A stretch of DNA of 64,000 nt from Lethocerus indicus (Eukaryota > Arthropoda > Insecta > Hemiptera > Belostomatidae). The number at the start of each line of letters is the position of its first letter. The stretch's first letter is position 1. The stretch covers positions 25,245,872 to 25,309,871 of the forward strand of contig JACDQD010000004.1 of NCBI GenBank assembly GCA_019843655.1, given 5' to 3'. The notes below the pieces were generated by a model. It did not search any database and was not told where the DNA came from. It saw nothing but the letters and a program-made list of their open reading frames with translations. Shown in pieces: positions 10,752 through 23,244 of this stretch. A program made the position numbers and the translations under genes.

Positions 10752-11424
10752 CTGAAGGGTGAAGAGGCGGGCTCATCGTCTTCCTGACTTGCGCTTCCCG
10801 GCTCCTCCGTGTCTTCTCGTCCACCCTCCTCGCTCACTTCCCCCTCCTCCTCTCGCTTACCGCTATTATCCGCCTTGGGGTTCTCCTCGGCGATGACCAC
10901 TTCTCTTTCTTCCGCTTCTCCCTCTTCCTCCGGTTGCTCCGGTCTGGCGACGACTAGTGGTTCTTGTTTGTCGGCAGGTGGTGGGGACGATTCCTTCTGT
11001 TCGAGCTCGTTGACGGCATCTTCGCCGTCGGCCGGCCTCCCTATCTCGCCCTCACTCAGTAGGCAACCCTCCTCTACTCGCACTTGCACTACACGTTCTA
11101 ACTTCACTTCTGGCGAAGTCGCACTGCTAATATCCTCCTTATTCCGCTCCCCGTCTTCTTCCTCCTCCTCCTCTTCCTCTTCTTCCGCTTCCTCTTCTTC
11201 TTTTACCTCTCCTTTGATCTCTTCTCCCTGTTCTTCTTCTTCCGCTCTTTTGATCTCTTCGATCTGTTCCTTTTTTTCCTCTTCGGGTTCCTCCTCTAGT
11301 ACGGTAGTTTTCTTGTGTCTCCCTCTGAGTCTAGGAGGTCTTCTCCTGTCCTCTTTCTCTTGAACCGATTCCTGTTTCTTTCGCTTTACTCGCGGCTCCG
11401 AAACCACTTTAGTTTCTCTTTTAT
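10752..11424 (-). CDS. Exon A: large acidic (Glu-rich) internal exon
   Basis: On the minus strand an acceptor (CCATTGTTGCAG, AG at 11426-11425) opens a 673-nt exon that ends TTCAG|GTAGAT. It contributes two bases, 223 full codons and two more bases, so an upstream exon supplying one base must exist. In order: a basic, nuclear-signal-like segment (residues 12-39, with VKRKK and RRRPPRLRGRHKK); a long Glu/Lys/Ile-Glu stretch with a run of about ten Glu near residues 81-90; a less acidic middle (VKLERVVQVRVEEGCLLSEG); then Glu/Pro/Ser-rich sequence to the end. It is a disordered acidic region, possibly partly coiled-coil. Upstream of the acceptor the frame stays open but turns AT-rich and hydrophobic, which I read as intron. 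The two leftover bases (AG) join exon C in frame. The serine-rich frame on the opposite strand is its mirror image. The protein was not identified. Confidence 0.7.
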
Positions 11425-14019
11425 CTGCAACAATGGAAAACACACCGTAATTAATATAAATATAGAGCCTAAACGTATTAATTATACTCTTAATATATAT
11501 CGACTTAACACCTATATTCGGAATGAGATCCCATGTTCGAAGTATTTTACCAAAAATTTGATGCGCCATAAAATAATATTTGTACGAAGCTTCTCTAGAA
11601 CAAAAAACCACCAATACGCAAAAAACCGCGGTACGCTAACGAGAGTCAGCTTACCGGGCCCATTACGATTACTCTCGAAGATGAAACAAAAAAGGAACAA
11701 TCTTTTCCCGGTCGTCGCCGGGGGAAAAAACAAACGGGAGAGAAATGAAGGAGAAGGTTGGAGAAAGAGACAGGCTGTTTACTAATTGATTTAGAGACCG
11801 TGGAACCAGGCCAACACGGAGCTAGAGCGTTGTGTGTATGTGTGTGGGGGGGGACGGAGCGGAGGTAGCTACTCTGAGACTGGAAAGAAAGAAAGGAAGG
11901 GAGCAAGAGGGGATGGGGGAACGAGGTAGAGGAGGTGTCGATGTCAATCCCTCCTGGTCCTGTGAGGATGTAAATAGAACCTACTAAAAACTACCAGCCG
12001 ACTCTCGTATCTGTGTGCACGGCACATTCTTCACTCGGACCTCCACTGCATCTGGACAAGACCAACGCCAAGCCCCACGGCTAAATGTGCGCTCACAGTT
12101 CACTAACTTATATTCTACCCTGTTGCTACAACCGATCTCCACGTACTCGAGGTCAAACTTATAAAACAAATACAAACAAAACGACCAGATACTCTTAGAA
12201 CAATATTTAAGGAAAAGAATATTCTCTAACAACTGATAACTGACAATGAATGCTGCTGTCCCATGTAAAGAGATATGTCAGAAGGACCTTGATGCTAACA
12301 ACGCGTCTGAACGTGACTCACGTCGATACATATGGTCGGATTCCGTTCCATTCGGTCGAACACATGTGCGGCTTCATTCTCGCTTTCATGTGATTTAGAG
12401 GCCAAAACGCTCAGACTGATTGTGTCACACGACTAATTACGGGAGGAGGGTTAAATTTTGGTTCGTTTCTCCAGCTTAATTACATTATACAAAAAGTTTT
12501 ATTTGTGCAGTAGGTTCGTGATGTTTCTGTCTCCTCTCACTGGTTTGGTCTTTTGCTAGACCGGTTTCGGCTGCTCGCCATCTATTTGTGCATCTATTAT
12601 TTGTGCAATTCAACTTTGTCCTGTAGATAAATACAATTCTTTCTATTGATCTATAAAATCCGGCCATTATTCATTACGAATGCCGGTTTAACTAGGCAGA
12701 ACTGAAAGGAAGCATTAATAAATCACGGGTTAACGATGACATGCATTAACGCGCGGAGCAAATTGGAAAGACGGGAGGGAAGGGAAGAGCTCCCACACGT
12801 TTCAGTTCTCCTCTTACTCGGTTCGTAGTAGTTGATTTAGTTATATCTCTTGAGAAACAACTAAACTTCTCCAATTTGGGAGGTTAAATCGGCTGAGTTG
12901 AATTATTCAAGACCCAGAGCGGTGTTGCTCGACCTCCAAAGAGAGCCAGATCGAGACCATCCAGACGATTTAATACATCCACAAACCGACGAATATCGTC
13001 TCGAATAGATTGTGTCGCCCGCAGTATAAGCTTAGTAAAAAATGAGTAAAGCATGAAGATTTACTTCATCTAACAACTGAACTCGTAATTTCGAGAGGGA
13101 ATTTTTCAATGGAGTTAAGAATCATAATTTCCCTACCATTATCAAGGACGCACGATTTGAGCGACCTTGGCTCTTGAAAGTAATAGCAATTTATTGTGCT
13201 TCTACTGTCCGTGAAAGGATATACTGGAAAAATTGGACGTTCGATTGATGTTATAACGTTCGGCCTCGGTACGGGTGAGTGAATCGCGAAATTAGAACAG
13301 ACGCAGGTTCATAAGCTTCTTTACAATACATGATTGTTAAACAGTAACTACGCGAGAACTAGAATGAGGCATTATGCGGCCGTAAAAAAGTTTGTGACCT
13401 TACACAGTAGTAAGTACTTAATAAAGCGTCAGTACTCACTTGAGTTTATTAAAGAAAGTTGAAAGCTGCAGTTTAAAAACCTGGCTAATCTTTCTAATTC
13501 CGACCGCAAAGAAGCCTATCCGCAGTGTATAGAAATAGTCGGTTAAGGATATAAATTCTTCTGGCGACATTTCCCACTGCACTGCCGGTACTATCCGAAG
13601 GAAACACGAAACGTAAAGAATGCAACTGTACCAGCCATCGAGTAACCGATTTCGAGAACCGCGTAGGTGCGCTATTAATAAAATAAAACGTAATTTCCAG
13701 GTAGACCGCCCTCCGCCAGTCGATGATTATAAATAATACGGTAATTATTCGACGCACGAGAGCTCGAATAAAACTAGTTTGGTAAACAAGGAAAAATCGT
13801 TGAGAGAAGGCGAGCCCAGCTTCTTTTTTTCTCAGCTGACGACACCCCCGGGAAATTACAGAGTGATAAGAAGAGTTATTAGCGTGGTAGGATGACGTAA
13901 ACGCTGCCGCTCTCCGTCCGCTCCGCAGATCTCTCACACACAACTTCCCAGAAAACCGAGATTAGATTAGCTATAGGGCGTTCCGTTTCAGCGCCGGAAT
14001 CGGTAAGAATCGACTCGAC
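11425..14019. other. Non-coding stretch upstream of exon A
   Basis: It should begin as the intron before exon A. It is AT-rich next to the exon and contains a short GT run with eight Gs around 11831-11853 and a purine-rich block at 11880-11945. I saw no exon, RNA gene or transposon. Confidence 0.5.
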
Positions 14020-14025
14020 TCTGGA

Positions 14026-14040
14026 TATCGATAATCGATA
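14026..14040. promoter_or_regulatory. DREF-type element (TATCGATA) with adjacent ATCGATA
   Basis: TATCGATA at 14026-14033 is the exact palindromic DRE core bound by DREF (and competed for by BEAF-32) in Drosophila promoters. ATCGATA follows directly at 14034-14040. In insects such sites mark promoters and domain borders, so this could belong to an unseen promoter. An exact 8-mer is expected about once per 64 kb by chance, so the evidence is weak. Confidence 0.3.
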
Positions 14041-14216
14041 ATAGCGAACGGGAGTGGTTTTTAATTTTCCGTTCTTCACTCGGTGGAAAGGAAGTTGGGA
14101 ATTTCAGAGCGATAGGTCCCTCCAAAGTCCGACTACGCATAATTCGGCAAATTAGATTCATCCTTTCACAAGCCCCCGGGCAATCAATTTTACAGCCGAG
14201 AGATAGGGAGGGCGGT

Positions 14217-14640
14217 TTAGTATGTAGGGAGAGTGGAGCAAGGGGTTAGAGGGGTGGCCGGATGGCTATAAACGAGGGGAGAGTGGAGAGGGGTCGGACC
14301 CGTAATGCATATAAATGCGCGCCGGCCACCGCTACCTAGCCGCCCGGGCACAAACACCCCGATAAGGGAATCCCACCGATCGCTACGCCCGAAGGGTGAG
14401 GGGTACCGGTCTAACAATAATTCGAGAGGAGGGAGAATTAAGAACGAATTCGCCCCAGCATGCGATACTGGGGCCCCACCCGCCGAGCTTTCAGAAATGC
14501 GCCGTATTACTATAGCGGGGGCAGCGTGGGGTCGAGCTATAAGGGCAGGAATGACGTCAATGTTAATTCCGGGCCGGGGACACGCGCCCCCGCCACCGAC
14601 ACCCTTCATCACATCGCCCTCCATCGGCGCACCTCCCTAG
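14217..14640. other. GC-rich, CpG-rich patch open on both strands
   Basis: Both strands are free of stops for over 110 codons because the patch is GC-rich. The translations look unnatural and have no good splice borders, so I do not call a gene. It includes a TATAAAT at 14310-14316 and a perfect CRE at 14552-14559. A CpG-rich promoter or enhancer is the more likely reading. Confidence 0.35.
14552..14559. promoter_or_regulatory. Consensus CRE palindrome (TGACGTCA)
   Basis: This is an exact CREB/ATF full site within the GC-rich patch, 0.24 kb from a TATAAAT. Full CRE palindromes near promoters are often functional, but chance occurrence in 64 kb is also likely. No transcript evidence exists here. 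Confidence 0.3.
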
Positions 14641-15185
14641 CTTCCAGTTAACGACGCTTTTACTTTTCAAACCGGATAATTCATCTTCAAAAATCGTGGT
14701 GAACGTTCGAAAATAGAACGGAGCCAGCTCTAAGGAGGTAAAAAAACTAGTAGAAAAAGGACCACAGGAGGGATTCTCGAAACACGCCCTTGTAGGTAAT
14801 AATAGTTAATAACGGAATGCCGAACGAAGGTGTATTTTACGGGATAAAAACAATCTCGGTTATTTCGGTAAAATGAGATTCCGATGCGTAGCGGAGCGAG
14901 GAATGCTTTTCATCGTGTTTTTGGACGAGCGCCATTGTTGTAATCTGCGATCCGGTTTGGGCGACTCGGACTAGGACGGGGCGAGTATACACGGAAGAGC
15001 CCGTTGGGAAAAATGCTTCGATAGGCGGATATCGGACTAAATCGGTCCCGAAGGAAGAACCTCTTTATCGCGCCGCCGACCGAAATAGCCGACGTGTCGC
15101 GGTGTATCGGTCGCGGACGTAAATAAATTGGCCGCGAGCTCTGAGAAAACAATAACAGAGGAGCGGAGGGAAGGGAAAAGGCGAA

Positions 15186-15210
15186 TATAAATAGACGGGA
15201 AAGACACGTG
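15186..15210 (+). promoter_or_regulatory. TATAAATA plus CACGTG E-box
   Basis: TATAAATA at 15186-15193 is a consensus TATA box, with CACGTG at 15205-15210, inside a G+C-rich neighbourhood. No consensus initiator was found at the right distance and no exon follows on the plus strand, so this is only a candidate promoter. Confidence 0.2.
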
Positions 15211-15299
15211 GGCGGACGGAGCGGGCTAGCCGGCTACAATAGTTCAAACGAGGTCTGTTAACGGGTACGGGACGACCCGACAACGTAAATACGAGCACG

Positions 15300-18200
15300 G
15301 TAGTCGAGCGTAACTAATAAATTCTACATGCCGCCTCCGTATAGCCACTCGACACGGTGAAAGTGAAAATGGAACGGTAACCGCTTCCGAGTGGAAAGGA
15401 AGAGAGATTCTTCGCAATGACCCAGATCAAAACTCCGCACATTTATAATCCCACCGCCGCCGTTTTATCGCCCGGCCTTTTCCGAGAGACGCGGATAAAA
15501 TTCACGAAGCTCCGATGTAAATATCTCTTTACATAAACATATTCAATCTAAAAATCGACATTGATTAGCAAAATCTATCAATGTATTTGAATAGTATATA
15601 AAACGGGTGGTTAAAAGCGGATCGCATATTTTTGTACGTTTTCACATTGTTTGTGATCGATAGGTTCGAACTACAGGTGGGTCGACGGCGGGCCCCTCCA
15701 TCCACCGACGACAACAAAAAAAGGTGAGGGGTTTTAAACGGTGCGAGCAGGGGGGGACTGGTAAACGGGAGAGGAAGAGGGCGAGGGTGAGGGGGGTGCG
15801 AGCCCACTTTTATAAGACTCGGCTGGCACCCCGATCGATAGTTTCTCAGTTGGCGGGTGCAGTCTACCTGGAGTCTCCCCTTTTCATCTCCCGGACCTAC
15901 ACGCCACTTTTCCGCGGAGAATAATTTAGCCACCTCTCCACCAGTCACCGACCGTATTATTCGCGACACGGTTACCCGACCTGTAATCACGAAAGCGAAT
16001 CGGAACGGCCGTATTGCGTAGGAATGTTTGCGCCAGCCGGTTTTCGATATTAAGAGCAAACGACGTAAGTAGTCAATTAACTTTCCCGCTTTGAAATGTA
16101 GCTCAAATAACGAGGATAGGCACTTTTACGAATTCTCTAAAATAAGGATCGTCTTAATTCACAGGGCAATCTTTAGTACCGACATAAGGTAAGATTTTCT
16201 TTCAGCATACGATAAAATGAATGAATCGATACAACAGCTCTCGCAATCCTGCGATCGTCGATAGAAAGAGGGCGTCGTGATAAGGGACATGCACTGGGCG
16301 GCTGTGGGCTTTTCATTCATTCTGATCAATAACGAGTTCGGAGAATCAATTTTTAGAAACAACGATGGAGGGAGCTGGACAAAACTGGCGTAAGTGGCGC
16401 TAAGTGTTCTGAGTTGTGGGTACTTTCGCCGTGGGCTCTCTCTCTCCCTCACACAGGGACAGGGACTGCGTGAAGTTTTAACCGGTATGCGATACGGCTT
16501 TCACTAATCGAACCCGTATACCCAGTGGACCGCCTCTATAATAATAATTGTCCCAACGCGTGCACCTCCGGCGTTAAAGCCCGGCAGCTGTTCCTCGATC
16601 GATTTTTAATAACAGATACGGGCTATCTGTCCGGAGTTTAAGGGGAGGGGGGGAGAGAACACGCCCGGAATTCTACTTCTCCAAAACCGTTTCGATCCAA
16701 GTCCAATATTTACAAGTCAAATATAAGCAGGTGTGTGACCCGGCGTCGGCATCTCGTTACGTTGTGAAAATATCTTTCGGGTCGAGATAAAAATGTGACC
16801 GATCTCAATTACAATGAACGCTATTGAAAGGGCCAATTAGAAAGACCGGGGGGGGGGAGTTGACCTGAAGAACCTTCGATGACCGCTTAGTTTTGTGGAA
16901 TGCGATACACACTATAAAGTGCGATTCCGGACCGGAATTGGTAAAAAAGAGATTTGTAAACTGCTTGTAGAATGAGTAACTCGGACAGGAGAGGAAGAGC
17001 AGTTGAGCGAAGCGGGGACACCGAAGAAACCAGAGACGGAGCGTGACCGGTTCTGGATGTTAAGGAGGCTAACAGGGCTTTTTGCTTTAATAGCCTTCAC
17101 TTCAGCTGCCCGGTTTCTTTCCAGTCGCCGCTCATGAGAGGGGGCAACTACTCGCATAACGCCAGATAACAATTTCCCAGTTAGTAATGAAACCTGGCTC
17201 TGATTAATATCCGCCCTACTACTTCTTCTATATTTATATATGCATAAATGTGCGTCTTATTGTTTTTTTTTGCGTCTAGCCCGAAGAAATAATTACGATC
17301 GTAATATTATTTCTCACTGTTTATTCAATAATTCCAGAAACAATAAACAGATAGTGATAAATACTGAGATTGTCGAGTCATAACAGGATTGAGCGGAGAC
17401 GAGGCCCACCGGTTTCCGGGAAATCGAAAAGCGGCCAAGGTCGGCCTACACAAAATCGAGGCGGATAATTAACCTCGAGCCTAGGCAAGAAGGCGACCCC
17501 TAATACGCGACCATAAAAATCTATCTCCCTTCAAAACAGGTCCTCAAACCCTCTTTCTACCTCCCTTACGGTACATACCTGCAATAACAAGAAAAACAAA
17601 AATGACAGATCGGTATAGAGAAACATGTTAGTCCTTAATAGAATTACAAATTTATTATTATTTATAAGCCCCATAAATTACCGAGAAAAAAATAATTAGA
17701 GAACTGAATATACGCTCGGCATTAAACAGTTTTTGATTACGACCCAGAACTCTGGAAATCGCAAAGGGGCGAAATTTCGACCGGGTCAGGAAACGAACAT
17801 TTAATTTTACTAAAACAATTTTCCTCCTTGAAACAATGCGGAGAAAGTTAACGAAAAAACCGAAAAAACAACAGAGCGCAGACGAGTTCATGCCTTAATC
17901 TCATTAGCAATTCAAATTTTCAAAAGCTCGTAGAGGAGGGGTCCCTGGCCCCTCCTTAGCCCACGCACGCCTCGCCCCTCTATACCCCGATACGGAAAAC
18001 GGTAACAAAATATGTTAACGAATGCGGGCCGACGTCTCTCGCATTAATAAACTCGACCATTGTGTGAGCGCGCATACGCGGCAGCCTCCTCCCTCCCTTC
18101 CTCACTCGATGTAACATACGTGGGGAACTGAACATAGTGTTCCTATTACCTACGAACGGCGGAGAGTCGGACGATAGTGGGGACGTTCTTATCGCTCCCC

Positions 18201-21200
18201 AAGTCAAATTCAACAATATCTGTAGAGAAGTATTATAGTCTGTCAGCCTGTCGGAGCAAGTCAGAAGTGAGGCCCACAATCCGAATAAATTAATTTACAT
18301 ACTCCTACGTCAGTAGGAATTCGCATAAATGCAGTTCCGTTAGTTGAAAAAATCCGGGACACGGTCGCAGGGCCGATGCCCCATTAAAAACCAAACCTTA
18401 CGTACGGGTACCTGAATTGTAAAGGCGTCCTATTCAGCGGGAGCCAACCTTCGGACCCTGCAGAAATAACAGTGATTAACTCCGGGCAAATTACAGAACT
18501 CGTAAATTCCACCTACAAACCTTTTTCTATCTACCGGCTTTTATTAACTAGCCGCATGTTTTAACTCGGGGGTCATATATTATTAGCTCAGACAATGAAG
18601 GGGATGCGGTCCGATAAACGCTAAACTGTTCCGATAGAATTTAAAACGATGTAGTGGGTAAGAGAAGCGGCGATACTGTAAATTAATAGGGCGGAGACTT
18701 CCAAATAGAACTTGGAAGCCTTAGTGGAAGTTGAACCGCAGTTAAATCCACCGGCTTCCCACTGGCCGGTAGAACTTAGTTGGGTCGGCCCCGCAGAGTC
18801 GTGTTGTCGAGTTTAATGAGGGTTAGTGGAGAAGGAGCCTTGGGGCGGGGGCGGGGGTTGTAGCACTACTGGGGCAGAGGCGGCCTCTCTCCTCTAATGT
18901 CGGGGCCCGCAACTGGATGGGTCAATAGGGGACGGTGGGCGAGGGGCATTCCACTCTCACCCCGGCACCGCCACCGGCACACGCGCCTCCATCATCCCCC
19001 GCCGTCAGTCACACCGCCCCCTCCTACCCCGAGGGCTTTACGACCCGAGAGCAGCCGCCCTCAATGGGACAGTTGGTTATGGCCAAGGGGGGCGCACCGT
19101 AGACGGAGGTTTTATGACGCGAGGGTAAAACGCCCCCTTAAAAGCAGGCTCCCCGGTGAAACTCCTACACCCGGCGAATCTACTCCCCAATAATAAAGAT
19201 CACCATTTATGAGATTCCAAAGTATTAGCAACTGTATTCGACCTGCTCGCCTACAGACTAAATCCCAGCGGCGAACCTAAGCCACCAATTACCACGACCA
19301 ATCACCCTATATACCGAGGACAAAGTTGTATTTAAAACAACTGGAATCCTACAGGGCGAGCCTGTAGTCCGCATGACGCCACTCATTATTAAATAATGAA
19401 TACGCGGCCTTTTAATAAAGGAGTAAGTGGGAACGGGTGTGCGTGTCGGGGACCAGTACGCAAGCCGGCAAAACTCAACTCTGCTTTCCATATCGATTGA
19501 CTCGACAAGGACACTCGGGTTATACTACAGACCGTACTCGCCTACCGCACTGAAAATCTCTCATTTCGTACAGACCCTATAAATATAAACATAATTAGTG
19601 TATTAACAATCGATAATAATTGAGAGTACGAGTACTTGTATTCGTAAATATATATTTCCCACCAACCGAGTGCCCAAATGGGTTATGTTTTGATACGAAA
19701 ATTATTGTCATCAACATTATTGGCGAAAAACCCCAAACATCCATACATTAATTACGAGGCAGATCTTTATTTGCATCAACCTAATAGCCTGGGATCAAGT
19801 TATACAGCCGCTTTACTTCGAAAGAAACATCGTATTTTTAACTCGAAAAACACCCGAGTAGTAATTTTTCTAAAAGGTATTGCAGTCTCGCTATTAAAAT
19901 GTTACAATGGTTTTTCAGATAAACTTACTGCCATATCGTTCAGTCTTCGTTTTATTGCCAAGGTATCAGTACAGGTGATTAAAGTGCTGTTAATTAATAA
20001 AACAGACGTCCGTACGAGTCTATATCTCAAGTGATCGTGGACACTAATAAATACGACTGTCCGAAGTGCCCCTATCGGTATATTCCAAATATGTGGGCAG
20101 TTTAAGGTGAAGTAATCGGCTCCGGATTGACGTGAGAAGCGGTCAAATTGCCCTATTGCCATTATTCTCCCCGCTCGAAAAACTAGAAAGTAGAACGACC
20201 CTCGGTTTCACGCCCGTAGGCCTGTTATTTCCCTCTCGCGGCCGTTTCTACAACAATCTGACGGCCGTTAAACTCCCTCTATTCAGTGTCCCCGACGGTC
20301 CAGAAGCTGACGGACTGTCCCATTTATGTATTCAGAGGACGAGCCCTATTCAACGGAGGAAATGCAGCTTTGGCCGTTTCGTGGTCCGGGACATTATCCC
20401 AGGAATAAAAGGGTTTAACCATATTAAACTGCAGATGGTAGAGTACTCTCAATTTAATTTACAAGGGCGTTTTCACTATCGTTAAAGGGCAGGAATAAAA
20501 GATGTTTGGAACCCTGGCCGGTTCTTCGGCGATGCGACCGAATAAGATAAATGCAAAAGTTTTACGGTTGCGCGTACTCGGTATGCGGGACGCCCACGGC
20601 CGTCAGATTTACATTTCCCGCAACCGCTCCCGGCCCCTTCCACCGACACGCGACCCAGTTTTCCTAAATGCGTTATGTTCGCCCGACACGGGACAATATA
20701 GCCCACCGAGATCCCCTCTCTTTTACGATCGTATAAAGAACTGACTCTCGTCGCGTCATCCGAGTTAAAATAAATATTTATCGGACCGTACGCAGAATTG
20801 CATCTGGCCAATCTCCAAAATTACAGTATTTACCCTAAACCCAATTTACCTCGAAACTATCTCGACGCGTCTGGAAATACTTTAGACCGAGTTTAACACC
20901 GAAGCCGGGCTTTACCAATCGTCGAGACCTTCCCACGTAAATCTACGCTAGTTAGAAATTACATAATCTCCGTTCTGGCGGAAGTTACGTCACTACGGGG
21001 GATACTCCATTAGCATTCCTATGCAATTTATCCTCGATGTGTAATTCGAAGCGCCCTGCCGCCAGAAGCCATGGGAAGGAGCGCCGCTTGGTTCCTTTTT
21101 TTTTGCTCGGCCCACGCAGAGCATAAGGGGCCCCTCGGGGCGTAAACACCTGCCCGCCGCAGACCCTTCCCCGGTAGCCCATCCCTGCCATTTTATAGGC

Positions 21201-23200
21201 CTTCTGCAACGACGTATAAAATATATACAATGTATAAAACACCTCGAATTGCAACTTTATACAATATTGGCTTGAGTTTCAGCGTTTAGCTTTCCCGATT
21301 TTAAGATCACGAAAAAAGTGTTTACTCGAAGTAATTCGGACTCTCATTTGCCGCTGGTAATTAGCTCTAACCGAGTGACCGCACCTGCCATTTTTACACA
21401 TCGGTAGTTTATTTAATCTTGCCCCGCGAGTTCTCGTGCTGCTATCCAACCTTCGTACCTACATTAAATTAAAACTAGATTCGATAAAGAAAACGAAATT
21501 ATTGTAATAATTCGTAAAATGACTTCAACATTCCTCACAGTTTTATTTATTAATGCAACGGCGATATAACGAGTCTATTTCGAGATACGAGTAGACGAAA
21601 CACTAATATCGTACCCAGTTAGCACGATTTACATACTGAGGAAATTACATTATACAGGCGTGAATTCGCAAATAAGGCCGTCCACGGAACGACAATCCAG
21701 TTTTAACAGAATTAAATTACAATTCAAGGTAAAGTAGCGCTAAAACGCAGGCACCAACGCACAAGCCAGAGAGCCAAGGAAGTTTAAGGGTAAATGGGAC
21801 AGACGAAACGAGCTCACTCAATCGGGTTTGCGGATTTGCAATTTTGTAATCCAGTTACAAATAAGGCCGTTTTAATAAGCGTCAGCTCTGAGGAATGCTC
21901 CCGAGTGCCAGTTCGGGAATTCTGGCGTTTGAACTGAGGTATTTCCCACGAGGTTTAAAAACTTTGATTCGGTAGGAGGACGTAAGAGCGGCAAGGGGTG
22001 GGGAGTGAGACGAGAACGAGGTCAACTAGTTTTACAGAGCCGCAGCTGTTCCTTAACACGAGTCCAACTTCCCGAATTTACGAGTGAGGCGGAAACGATT
22101 ATTTTATGAAATTAAATTACTTTCGGTATACAAGAATTTCGAGAATCGCCGCCGCTGCCGCTAGCCGAAATGAATTAGGCCCGACCGGGCCACGGCTGAC
22201 ATTTTGCACGGCTTTTTTTTCGGGTTTCCTCGATGGTAAAGTAGCAGAGGGATTTTTATATTAGTATACGCTTACACTTGGATTCTAGCAGAAACTGATT
22301 GCAAATAATGAGTACAGTATCAATGTCGCGCGTCACCGACACATCGCTACTTATGGGCTGGAAATTTTCTAAGAGTACACCAAAAGAGAGCACAATGACG
22401 ATGTCTCGATTCATTCTCGGTTCGGATTCCGGATACCGAAAACTGCAGTAAAAGCAGCGATTTATAGGCGTAAAACGAGGCGGGAGCGTGTTAAACACGC
22501 GCTGTGGGAATGATCAATTGAAGCTGGGAATTGGGCCACGACTCTAATTGATCGAGAGATAGGGGGGGAGGGGGATGGAAGGCCCTTCTAATATACAACA
22601 GACGATACTCCAATCCTAATACTCGTCGAAAGGATAATGCCAGGGCCCCAGATGCAAGGAGAGATTAAGCGGATGATTTTTATCGGGGCGATAGATGCTT
22701 TGTGCGACTGGCGGTCACGCACGTTTTCAGGATAATAGCAATCTCCTACACGTACGGACAAGAAGTAATATGTTCTGTGCACTGAATCATAAATCTATGT
22801 TTAACGTAACCGAGGCCCATTAATAAAATGCTCCACAATGACCGATTCACAATTTCGAGAAGGGTCGACAGGGGAAGAAAGTGGGAAAGAAATTAAAGGG
22901 TATAATTTTTATCGAGACGACCGGCGAGAGTGAACGAGAGAAAGGGAACGGAGATTGTCTGACTCCTTCCAAAGAGAAGAAAGGCCTCCACTGTCGGATT
23001 ACGTTAATTTGGTCCGGACCCCAATTATGCGGGTAAATTGACGCTTAGGCAAAGTCCAAGAACCGCTCCCTCGAAGCGGTCGGAACCGAATTGTGTGTCC
23101 TTTATTGCTTCGAGTACATACTTTAGTTTTAAGAGCCGGAAGAGAGGGCCCGAGGATGGGTTAACTGGTAGGATAAACATAGTTTTTCTTTAAGGCGGGC
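15300..23200. other. Gene-empty stretch
   Basis: No supportable exon. The longest open frames have random-looking translations. Notable content: a G9 run near 16849-16857, T/A homopolymers, and a GC-rich patch at 18840-19190 rich in CCACCG-like pyrimidine runs that stays open on the plus strand for 98 codons without splice support. It may be intron of the minus-strand gene or intergenic. Confidence 0.45.
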
Positions 23201-23236
23201 GGCACGGACGCCATGCTGTTTGAAACAGGGCCACGC

Positions 23237-23244
23237 TGACGTCA
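23237..23244. promoter_or_regulatory. Second consensus CRE palindrome (TGACGTCA)
   Basis: This exact CREB/ATF full site is followed directly by ATTAG, a homeodomain-like core. It stands alone in sequence without genes, and chance occurrence is possible. Confidence 0.25.

Noticed and set aside
10809..11363. 184-codon serine-rich frame on the plus strand
   Set aside because: It is the complement of the Glu-rich exon A: GAG/GAA on the minus strand reads as Ser/Leu-rich on the plus strand. Splice borders support the minus strand.
16912..17172. 86-codon minus-strand frame with a plausible-looking Arg/Ala segment
   Set aside because: No convincing splice borders and no family resemblance; kept only as a note.
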